Source: Branchiostoma belcheri (Eukaryota > Chordata > Leptocardii > Amphioxiformes > Branchiostomatidae). From it: a DNA stretch of 64,000 nucleotides. Below are positions 10,914 to 20,025 of this stretch, one piece after another. A program made the translations under genes and the position numbers. How positions within the stretch are numbered: the stretch's first letter is position 1; each line of letters starts with the position of its first letter. The DNA lies in NCBI RefSeq assembly GCF_001625305.1, contig NW_017803876.1, forward strand, positions 882,497 through 946,496. The letters are read 5' to 3'. Under the pieces are notes generated by a model. That model searched no databases. It worked only from the letters and a program-made list of their open reading frames with translations, and was not told the DNA's origin.

Positions 10914-13900
10914 CTAGGGAGATGGTGTCGGTGGTGGTCCGGTGATGGTGAAGTTGGTTTTCTTCATGTCGTAGATCTTACTGTGGGGATGTTTGCTGTA
11001 ACACTGACCATTGCAGACGTCTGGAACAAAGAGACAATGTTGTCCTTATAATATTTTGTTAACAATGTTCAGCAATGTCACGCTTGTCTTCTTTGTAAGT
11101 TATGTTATGTTATTTTTTTATTCAGAAAAATAGTGATAAATACAAATGAAAGGACTGCGAACTCCACTTAGGCACAACTTATATTCTCGCAGCCACTTTT
11201 ACAATGAAAAAAAAGGTACTTTACAAGACGTTTGTAAAAGTGGATACAGAAGAGACCTAGCGTGAGTCAAACCTCTCATCCCAGAAGAAAGAGGAAGCCA
11301 AAACAGGACACAGCGGATAGCTGTTATGTGATGTTATGTAATGTAATGTAATGTAATGTAATGTAATGTAATGTAATGTAATGTAATGTAATGTAATGTA
11401 ATGTAATGTAATGTAATGTTATGTTATGTTATGTTATGCTATGCTATGCTATGCTATGCTATGCTATGCTATGCTATGCTATGCTATGCTATGCTATGCT
11501 ATGCTATGCTATGCTATGCTATGCTATGTTATGTTATGTTACGTTACGTTATGTTATGCTACATCCTGGACATTATACCCCTGGACATTATACCCGAGAT
11601 CGTCTTGATCCAGTATTAATAACATTAGGAAGATCCTAAGAGTTTTCATTCAAGGTTGATTTTGCCCACCCCTTCGTTTTATCCCGATTTTGGAACGCAT
11701 TATACTAACGCATAGTGATGTTGTAGACGCCCGGCTCAAAAGATTCACATGCGACCTCGCAGCCTTGTGGCGGCACCGCGTTCAGGTTGAGTTTTACTCC
11801 GTACTTCCCTGGGTCCTGGGGCTCGTTCAGGAAGGACGAACCTGGGGTTTGTAACATGGACGGTGCAGAACATTTCATTCATTTCATTTATTTCTTTGAG
11901 TGCGAGCTCTTATGATCGGTGGAGACTTCCACTTGAACATATCAGAGATGTACGGACAATGGAGCCTTACCTCGCACAGCATTGAAAACTGAAACAAGGC
12001 TGAGTTTTTCTGTTCGATGTCTCAGAGACACCATCCCTGCCTCCGCTAACAGTTTGTCAACTGGGACATGATCCCGAAGTGTATAACCTGTGATAATCCT
12101 CGCAGCTCTACACAACAGTCTATCTAATTGCAACAATTGCGCTTTCTTACACTGTACAAGGGTTGGCAACCACGCTGCACCACAGTAGTCTAGATGCGAC
12201 AATAACAATGAACTAGTGAGCAGACTGTAATAGCCTACAACTTACAGGTTTTTACATTCTCTTCCTCTATTTACAAGATATCTACAATCAGTCTATTTCT
12301 AATGTACTTCATGTTCACCACAAAACAAGGCTCATGTTTTGGGTTACTGTACAAACAGTGAGGACGGATGTTTGGTGACTTTAGACTTAAAAAGTTATAC
12401 CCATATGGGAAATAATCACGTGGTAGCTTGTTCAGTTGTTAGGTGTTCTAGGAAAGAAGCTTTCAGCGTGGAACTTCCTCCTAAGATCCCAAAAGAGGTG
12501 GTGTATGGAGGAATAAAGTATGATTTGCTTAGCATGAAAGTTCATCTGTGTTGGTACTATAAGTAATAAGTGTTGGTATAATAAATAATATAATACAGGA
12601 CAGAAAGGCTAAACTTTATGTCCAACACTATAAGTAAATTGGGACTTATCCAAATTTTCGGCCAACTCCGTCAGCCTTGTTCATGGAATGGACCCGTGAA
12701 GTGGACCCAATTTACTTAGTGTTTGACATACATAAAGTTTAGCCTTTCTATTATAATACAATCATCAAAAGTTGTCTTATCCCAGGATCTTACCTATCGG
12801 AAGACCGTCCACAGTGTCCAGGTATATCAGCAGTTCCCCTGTCCCTGTGCCGTTCTTCGTCTCATACTCAAGGTCGATGAGAAAAGTCCCTGCAGAACAA
12901 GAAAGACTGCATGAATGTATAACCAGACAAGTATAAACTGTATCAAACAGTGGGCGGATCCTTCAGGCATTTACTAGGCAAATGCTTTACCTCTGGGGTG
13001 AATGTAACAGTGTTGTGAAGCATGTGTATACCCATGGCAAATCATGAATAGTAAGCTTTGATATGGTGGTAAACAATTTGGAATCCTCGGCCCGGTTGGA
13101 ACAGGGTGTTGGACGATTGGAAATGTCCTGGAAAAGCTGTGTCGCAGTGTCGTTTTCAGTTTGCTTTTCCTATGGTATGTCGCAAGCTAGACATTTTGAA
13201 CGGCTTGATTTATAGTATACCTTGTGGTCCGGACTTTGGATTGACGGACAGAAGGGTGATGGTCGCATCGCCGTTGTCGACAATCGGACACTGGTTCAGT
13301 AGCTCGCAGTAGTAGATCGGGTCCACGTCGGCCCTGCGAGTTGTACAGGAATGTTTCATCGTTTCATCATTACACTGTATTAATGTTCGTCATAGATTTA
13401 CCGTGACTGTTTGGCTTAATCATCAGGGAGGCAGGCGATACCTCAATCGGCTTGTCGAACAGGGTACAAAGCGTTTAGAAATCACTCTTTACTTGTAAAA
13501 TCATGGCTGATTGCTAATTGCATGCACAGTGCAGAGAAAGTAAAGTAAAGTAATACAAATGATGTCTGATCAACTTATACTACTGTAATATTTGAGGTCT
13601 AGTGGTAGTTTGGTATCTTAGCGTCTATTATCTTAGTATAAACGAGATCCAAACAGTTCGATTACTTCTGCTGAAGCCGGGTTTATTGATCCGTATGTTA
13701 ACTCTAATACAGGTATATGGTCTAACAGTTCACAGGGGAGTTTAGCACTTAGTTACACAGAGTTACCAATGGTCTAGGACTACACAGATTAGAATACTAA
13801 CAGTTACATACGATACTAATCTACAGAGCTACAACTACACATGTACACGCACCTGAGTCCTTGGTCACCGACTGACAAACACAGCGATTGTCTATTCCAA

Positions 13901-16900
13901 GCTCAACTCTGTTCACAATAGTCCCTAACCTGATTGGTTGCTCTCACCAACCAATCAGTGCCTACCTAACGCGCAAATATATGCATAATCTCTATAACTA
14001 GTCTTTCCACGTGGTCATTTACATATTACCCTAATTATACAAATCATAATAAGTCCCATATGGTCTAGTGGTTAGGATTTGGCGCTCTCACCGCCAAGGC
14101 CCGGGTTCGATTCCCGGTGTGGGAACCAATGTAATATTTGAGGTCTAGTGGTAGTTTGGTATCTTAGCGTCTATTATCTTAGTATAAACGAGATCCAAAC
14201 AGTTCGATTACTTCTGCTGAAGCCGGGTTTATTGATCCGTATGTTAACTCTAATACAGGTATATGGTCTAACAGTTCACAGGGGAGTTTAGCACTTAGTT
14301 ACACAGAGTTACCAATGGTCTAGGACTACACAGATTAGAATACTAACAGTTACATACGATACTAATCTACAGAGCTACAACTACACATGTACACGCACCT
14401 GAGTCCTTGGTCACCGACTGACAAACACAGCGATTGTCTATTCCAAGCTCAACTCTGTTCACAATAGTCCCTAACCTGATTGGTTGCTCTCACCAACCAA
14501 TCAGTGCCTACCTAACGCGCAAATATATGCATAATCTCTATAACTAGTCTTTCCACGTGGTCATTTACATATTACCCTAATTATACAAATCATAATAAGT
14601 CATAACCGTTACACTACTGACGTTACATGTATTACGTTTGCTATTGTGAGGTTTGACTTCTTCTGTGAAGGCAACGTTCTGTATAATGAGTGGGTTTTGT
14701 GGTAGAAACGTGGTCTTTTGGTGGGCTTCTGAATGGAAAAAACGGATGAGGAAATTGTACGTGGCAACAGTATATACTTACTTGTTGAATGCGTTGACGA
14801 ACTCTTCGAATCCCACGAGCGTACACAACGCGTCACAGGCCAGCTCCACTGCTTTGCTGTCTGTTTTGTTGCCGACGATCCCACACAACTTTGAGCAGCC
14901 TGCCGTCAAACCGCCCTCTGTAAAAGAAGGACAGAGTAACTAGGTTAACATTTGCAATGCAGTTACATTCATATGGCCTATCCTAACAAACTACTGCTCT
15001 GTTTATTCTTACTCAAACACATTCATATACTTGGACATGGTGACCAGCCTATCCAACTCTGCCCTGCTACATAGTGTAACATAGTGTAACCCAACATCAC
15101 AAGATGTCTGCCACACCACCAGTTACCATGGTGACAGACGTCTGGATGTGCTTGGAGAAGAACAATATGCTTTCCTACTATCTCTTGGCCTGCCCACTAC
15201 GTCGTGAGCAAATTGATCACGACGATGGCATACTCACCGAGAATGGCTTCTCCAATAGTCTGGATGGCGTTATGAGTGAAATCCACGCAGAACTTGCACA
15301 TGTCCATGTCGCCGACTTTGCTGGGCTTACTGAGGGTCCGACTCAGGGACAGGCCTCCGGGCTGAACCAGTGGGCCCGGGTGGCGGACGGCCAGGCACTG
15401 GTACGCCAGGAGAACGGCAAGAACCACGGCGACGGACTGGAACGGCAGAAAAACGACACATCGTCCACGAGGATAGTCAGGGCTCAAAATACCACTTGTA
15501 TATGCAGGTTAGTGTACTAGTAGAAAGGGCTGTTCAGGTATTTCTGATGTCTACCTGCACGTAACTTGCACAGGCCCGCATACTGGGCTGCATGATCTGC
15601 TGCATTGGCTATTACCACCTATACAGTATAGAAGAAATAACAGCGATGGTTTTCAGTTTTAGTTCATCCATGCCCCCCAGATTCTCAGTTGTGCAGGTAA
15701 TATTTGACTGGTACAGGTTGTTTTCAACGTACGTAGAGCTAGGCTTTATTCCTTAGAGCCAAAGAGAAAACTTGCGATAAATGGCACTGTGAAAGTTTTA
15801 CACGAGGACTTCTAATCTTATAGAATGGCTATAGACTAGAAGTTGAAGTTACAGTGGCACCAGGGGAGTCTGTCAGTTGTCTTTCAATCCCGAATTAGCC
15901 TTGTCAAGTCTACGAGTTGGATTACATAACTCCTGAGCCACGCGCGTAGACTGTGGTGCTGCTATCAGGGTAAAAGTCCAGCCCAATAAATATAGTACTG
16001 TGTGTCCAAAATAACATACCTTTGTCCTGACCCTGGTGTGACCTGACCATGAATGAAGGTGCATGTACGTATGTAGAAATGTAGAAAATATTCACATGAA
16101 TGTAAAGTTGTTCTCAAACTTCAAATCACTGTTCAATCGGTAAGTTTATTGCAAGTTCCTGCCCGTAGGCTAATTGTACGTACATGTAACATGAAAACAT
16201 ATGATGTAATGTTGTTGAAATATAGATTAAGTACAGTCCACGACAATACAACCTAACGAATCTTAAAACCCCTGCATGTCGTTATGGTTGAAAATGTTCT
16301 GGTCTTGCTAGGAAAATACAATTAGTCATCATTTCAGGGCAAAAGTTTTACATGCGGTAACCAAAGGAGGGTTACATAAAGTTAGATGCAACAGATGTAA
16401 AGTTATCACATGTATGGGTCTTATAAAGGTACTGCGTTCTCAATTTACCTTGACTTAAACCACCAAGCCTGAAGTCTGTATTATCTCTCCATTTTCTTCG
16501 TATTCTACAACCTTATGAAAACAAGGACCATCTGATCCTTGCTAGTGAAGGATTGAGATTTTCTCCTCGACTGAAACGTTTGCGATAACATTTTGATAAC
16601 GTAATCGTAAAAAAATGGGTTAGAGGGGGTGCTAGCACATTATTTTACCAGAAGGTAAATATGTGATAGACCTTTTGGTAAAAAAATGGGTTAGAGGGGG
16701 TGCCAGCACATTTTTTTTTACCAGAACTCTATTACATATTAGCACTATGTCCTAAAAAAATAAACTAATGTACAAAAATACAATTAACACAACTCTTTTG
16801 GCTTAAGACTTTTTTCACACACATATAAAAATACGTACTAAATAAACGTACTAAATAATCAAGTCTAGCGTAATTCCTCCATGAACGGAGAAAAAGTGAA

Positions 16901-16925
16901 CTTTTAAATCGCATCTCACCTTCAT
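10914..16925 (-). CDS. Saposin-B-domain secreted protein, paralogue C
   Basis: Seven exons: 16920-16925 (Met-Lys), 15238-15436, 14782-14917, 13221-13333, 12794-12889, 11710-11841, 10914-11020. Coding length is 789 bases, 262 residues plus TAG. Exons 2 to 5 have the same lengths as in gene B (199, 136, 113, 96). It has a signal peptide, cysteine clusters CKFC, GCSKLC, ACDALC and DPIYYCELLNQC, then KNGTGTGE and D-T-V-D-G. Exon 6 encodes an extra cysteine pair (GCEVAC) also present in A but absent from B. The C-terminus is CNGQC, HPHSKIYD, then a proline-rich end. The donor of exon 6 is the less common GTTAGT. Introns carry an LTR-tRNA-LTR insertion, a LINE fragment, a MITE and a pentanucleotide array. 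Confidence 0.85.
11334..11550 (+). repeat. Compound pentanucleotide array
   Basis: About 17 copies of TGTAA from 11336 pass into a few TGTTA units, then about 17 copies of TGCTA. They return to TGTTA and finish with CGTTA units. It lies in the last intron of gene C. The order TGTAA, TGTTA, TGCTA, TGTTA, CGTTA suggests stepwise mutation followed by expansion. Confidence 0.95.
11880..12300 (-). mobile_element. Non-LTR retrotransposon fragment (C-terminal end of reverse transcriptase)
   Basis: The minus frame from 12208 to 11942 reads LLSHLDYCGAAWLP, then LDRLLCRAARIITG. This is the conserved thumb-region signature of LINE reverse transcriptases ('SxLDYC..W', 'LQ...CRAARIITG'). It is 5'-truncated and interrupts intron 5 of gene C. 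The exact clade cannot be assigned by eye. Confidence 0.8.
12603..12749. mobile_element. Palindromic MITE with GAAAGGCTAAACTTTATG ends
   Basis: Terminal inverted repeats GAAAGGCTAAACTTTATG and CATAAAGTTTAGCCTTTC extend inwards through AGTAAATTGGG and CCCAATTTACT. 'tataatac' occurs on both sides and may be the target duplication. Non-coding. Confidence 0.75.
13584..14613 (-). mobile_element. LTR-tRNA-LTR retroelement insertion
   Basis: Two direct repeats, 13584-14053 and 14130-14613, show no visible difference or indel over about 470 bases (constant offset 546). The outer ends are TGTAA and TTACA, and a 4-base target duplication CTAC flanks the unit (13580-13583 and 14614-14617). Read on the minus strand the order is full LTR, one spacer base, TGG, the complete complement of a tRNA-Glu, then a second LTR lacking its first 14 or so bases. 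No gag, pol or polypurine tract is present. The TGG plus tRNA complement is a primer binding site extended over the whole tRNA. The element appears to be an aberrant reverse-transcription product that was still integrated. A tRNA-bearing miniature element is the alternative. Confidence 0.85.
14054..14125 (+). tRNA. tRNA-Glu (anticodon CUC) sequence inside the retroelement
   Basis: Complete 72-base cloverleaf: acceptor stem TCCCATA with TGTGGGA (one G-T pair), D arm GGTCTAGTGGTTAGGA, anticodon stem TGGCG/CGCCA with loop CTCTCAC, T arm with GGTTCGATTCC, discriminator A. Bases 14126-14128 are CCA, which eukaryotic tRNA genes normally do not encode. This suggests a copied mature tRNA 3' end rather than an ordinary gene. 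The internal A and B boxes are intact, so transcription is possible, but no T run terminates it nearby. Confidence 0.9.
15005..15190 (-). mobile_element. Dispersed repeat family R, copy 3
   Basis: Reverse-oriented copy with 'ctcaaacacattcatatact', 'gtaacccaacatcacaagat' and 'gttaccatggtgacagacgt'. It lies in intron 2 of gene C, just 3' of exon 2 in transcript order. Confidence 0.7.
15437..16919. other. Intron 1 of gene C
   Basis: Non-coding; no exon recognised. It contains a short tandem duplication at 16605-16735 but otherwise unique AT-rich sequence. Confidence 0.5.
16605..16735. repeat. Two-copy tandem duplication
   Basis: The segment 'aaaaaatgggttagaggggg' followed by 'tgc(t/c)agcacatt' and 'ttaccaga' occurs twice, about 67 bases apart. 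Non-coding, inside intron 1 of gene C. Confidence 0.85.
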
Positions 16926-17095
16926 CTTGTCCTGTTCGTTTGGTAGGGTGATCAGAAAGACAGGTCGGCTGAGGACTGCGCATGTGAATATGGTGTGTCT
17001 CTTATCTCATTTATTGTTGGCAAATATTTGTACATTTAGTTACTTAGTGTACAGACGCACAGATTGTGTGGATTGGCTGGCGAACGTCTGTAATT
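16926..17095 (-). promoter_or_regulatory. 5' flank and probable promoter of gene C
   Basis: Diverged counterpart of the A and B 5' flanks. It shares the bases before ATG, 'tattgttggcaaatattt' and the CCAAT box (ATTGG on the plus strand at 17072-17076). Confidence 0.5.
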
Positions 17096-17138
17096 AGAAA
17101 CCCTGACAATCTTGTCACGAGGCTCAGAAAATTTTATC

Positions 17139-17156
17139 TCTGTGACCGGTCACAGA
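17139..17156. promoter_or_regulatory. Perfect 18-base palindrome upstream of gene C
   Basis: TCTGTGACCGGTCACAGA is a perfect dyad about 210 bases upstream of the gene C start codon. A binding site for a dimeric factor is possible but not shown. Confidence 0.35.
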
Positions 17157-17159
17157 CGA

Positions 17160-19659
17160 TCGTTCGACGATCATTCGAGAGCATTCGGGGACATTCGGCT
17201 GTTGGTTCTGTCTCAGCAGTCCCAGCCTGCTGGAAAATATTACGTCATCAAATTCGTACGACCAGGACCTACAGCGAGCTGGTGTGTTACGCCAAAGGGC
17301 GGTTATACCGGCTATGCAGATACAGAATGTCACCACGCCGGTAGTGGCGAAACAAGGTAGCGGAAGGCGGTCTTTTTGCCGCTTCATGATCACTTGACGA
17401 CAAGATAGCCCTGTAACTATTTAGAACTGACCTTCCATATGAGCTCATAACTATGGACTGCTGTAAACATATTTATCACTAATGCTATTATAACTTACGA
17501 TTATAACTAATATTGTAAGCTCTTGGATGGGAGATGTAGTCATGACGACATATAACAAAACAACCCTATGAACCCCTGAAAAATTAGGCCCTCTTCATTT
17601 CTCCGCCTTTTAAAATCAAAATTTTAATTGAAAGGCTATTTGTCACTGATCATGCAAGATAATCCCACTACTGCCCTTATGCAGACACTTAATCACCTTT
17701 ATAAATAACATCTTATCTCTACATATTGACCCGTTCTTTTTGCTGAGTCGTCGATACACAGGTGGGCTGACCATTGCGTATGAGACCAAAGTACACGTGT
17801 CATGCATCACATCTGTCAACAAACGTCGTTTGGCCTGGGAGTTTAACCGTCAATAGTATGCCGACAGACGATTGGTTACTCGGTGGGTGTGGCTGCATAC
17901 GTGACAGCCGATTGGCTACTTTGGGACTATGACCAATCAGCAATAAATGTACATGTTTGCTAGCAAACGGTCACGAGGCAGTCATGTGGACCATACCCGA
18001 CGCCTGAAGTCAAGGACTGGGTGTGATTGCTGAACTGCGCAATAAATCTACAAGCAGATATTGGGAGGGAAGATTTCATCATTCCTTTTTTGTGTGTCAG
18101 TAACGTTAGTTGTTCAGTCCAATTTTGGCAGGTTTGGCAGTCCAATAACAAACTGTCACTGTAGATGGAGTAACGGCCCGTTAACGTTATGTGACGATTC
18201 GGTTCAAATTCTGCTCGAAGATTCAGGCAGCTTGGAATTTCTCATGTGTAAAAAAAAACTAGAATGAGAACAACTGAGGACTCGATTATCTCTTCTACAT
18301 GGTGCGTATATTCTCCTCTAACTAATGTACCTAATCCAAAATGTGACAAATGTTTGGTGTCTCCAAACAAAAAATAAGTAACAACATCAATTCGAACGTC
18401 CGAACCCAGTATTCGAATTTTCGAAAGTGGCTCACGCAAAACGCGTTCGGATTATTTTATCGAAGCCCCGAACACCCGTACCGAACGTTATCGCCGCCCA
18501 GCTATGACATTAAAAAAGTGTTATCTCTAATCTCCAAGTAGATCCTAGGCAAAAGACAGAGTCAAATTGACCAGGTAGTATCCATTGGCCAGAGTGGCTC
18601 CAATACTCTGGACAATGGATACTGCCTGGCCAATTTGATACTGTCTTTACCACCCTAGGATCTGCTTGGAGATTGCGTGTTTATCCCGCCATGCAGAGGG
18701 TGATTCCGGTTGCTCCCGCAGCTGTCCCCTGGGAAGGGTTCGGGATCAGTGATTGCAATCATTCCGTAAGTATGATAAATCTGTCTCAAACACGCCGGTA
18801 ACCAGCGCTTAATGGCTTCCAAAGGGATTCTTTTTAACCTCGTGCCAAATGAAAGGCAACCATCGTTCAAACATTTGCTTGAATGAAAGATCTGAATTCA
18901 GATTTTGTATTCAGAAATATCGTTTATTTGTGATTGTGAATCATCTTCTTACCGCTAAATATTGTATATAACATTAACGTTACACATGTTTCATAACAAA
19001 TTGCAAACCAAAACTCTCAATTTTCAAGCACAGACTAAATCAAATTATAGAAGTAGAACACAATGAACAATGGGGACTTTTTATGTGATATCATTATATA
19101 TAGACAATCCCCAGATAACGTTACCTTTAAAAAAACCTGTCCTTAATTGTTATGTATCATCCCACACGATTGTACATGTATGTCAATTATGTACCTCTTT
19201 TTAATGTAACATTGTGAATATTGATAAAGTTTTGAAAAAAAATTAAAAAAAAATACTTCATTTCAGCCGGTGAAAGCTGCTATTGTATGATATGTCCTGA
19301 AAAAAAATGATGTAAATAAACCATTCATTCAAGTTGCTGTGTAAGGATCATTTTCAAAAGGAATGCTATATCATAGTGATGGTTTTGCCTGTGAGACAGG
19401 ATATGTATCCAACGGCCGCCGCCCGCGTTTGACGCATAATGCAGGAAAAATGGGTCAACAAGCGGGAACCAAACGCCGGGGGCCATTGCCAAAGCCCTGG
19501 AGACTGCGCAGTGACATATCATCTATCTGAATTATATATCAGCATCCACGCACGGTATATACCATCGACGGGCGACGCATCTATAATATAGCGTAGTAGC
19601 GAGCTCAGACACCCAATATTTACACGCGAAACGTAGGAGTACTGCAAAATTCGATATCG
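17160..19659. other. Intergenic region between gene C and the methyltransferase gene
   Basis: No coding exon recognised. Three CCAAT-type motifs cluster near 17864, 17909 and 17932, which could mark a promoter, but no transcript start could be supported. It contains a MITE at 18533-18677. 18950-19320 is AT-rich. Confidence 0.45.
18533..18677. mobile_element. MITE of the TCTCCAAGCAGATC family, copy 3
   Basis: Begins AATCTCCAAGTAGATCCTAG and ends CTAGGATCTGCTTGGAGATT. The interior forms a nearly complete hairpin ('tagtatccattggccagagt' against 'actctggacaatggatactg'). Non-coding. Confidence 0.85.
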
Positions 19660-19990
19660 GTTCCCGCGGCAACGTAAGAAACCGCGCAGCTACCAGCACG
19701 TTCTCATCGTAGATCAAAGGCGGCAATTCGCGTAAGGTGAGACACACAGAAAGAGAGAAAGGAGACGGTGGGATTCTGCGTACATATCATCATTTCATTT
19801 CCAAAATACGGGCTATTGGATCCGGTGGGGCATAGCAACGTAAGACACAACGGTCCATGAAGCTAGCACGTTCTCATCGTAGATCAAAGGCAGCATTAGA
19901 GTAAATAAGGTGAGACAGAGAGAAAGGAGACGGTGGCATCCTGCGTACATCTGGTTTTCATTTCCAAAATACGGGCTATTGGATCCGGAG
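19660..19990 (+). repeat. Tandem duplication in the 5' flank of the methyltransferase gene
   Basis: Segments 19698-19825 and 19870-19990 share 'acgttctcatcgtagatcaa', 'gagaaaggagacggtgg' and 'ccaaaatacgggctattgga'. The second copy ends about 35 bases before the start codon, so it probably includes the 5' UTR or core promoter. Duplicated start sites are possible. Confidence 0.75.
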
Positions 19991-20025
19991 GAGAATCAGA
20001 AAATCGTCAGTTTTCGCCAGTCACC

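Noticed and set aside
11416-11639. Three overlapping plus-strand frames encoding MLCYA repeats
   Set aside because: They are translations of the pentanucleotide array; length and sequence follow from the repeat alone.
12339-12566. A 75-codon plus-strand frame in a gene C intron
   Set aside because: No recognisable motif, on the strand opposite the host gene, flanked by LINE and MITE sequence. Chance opening is the simplest reading.
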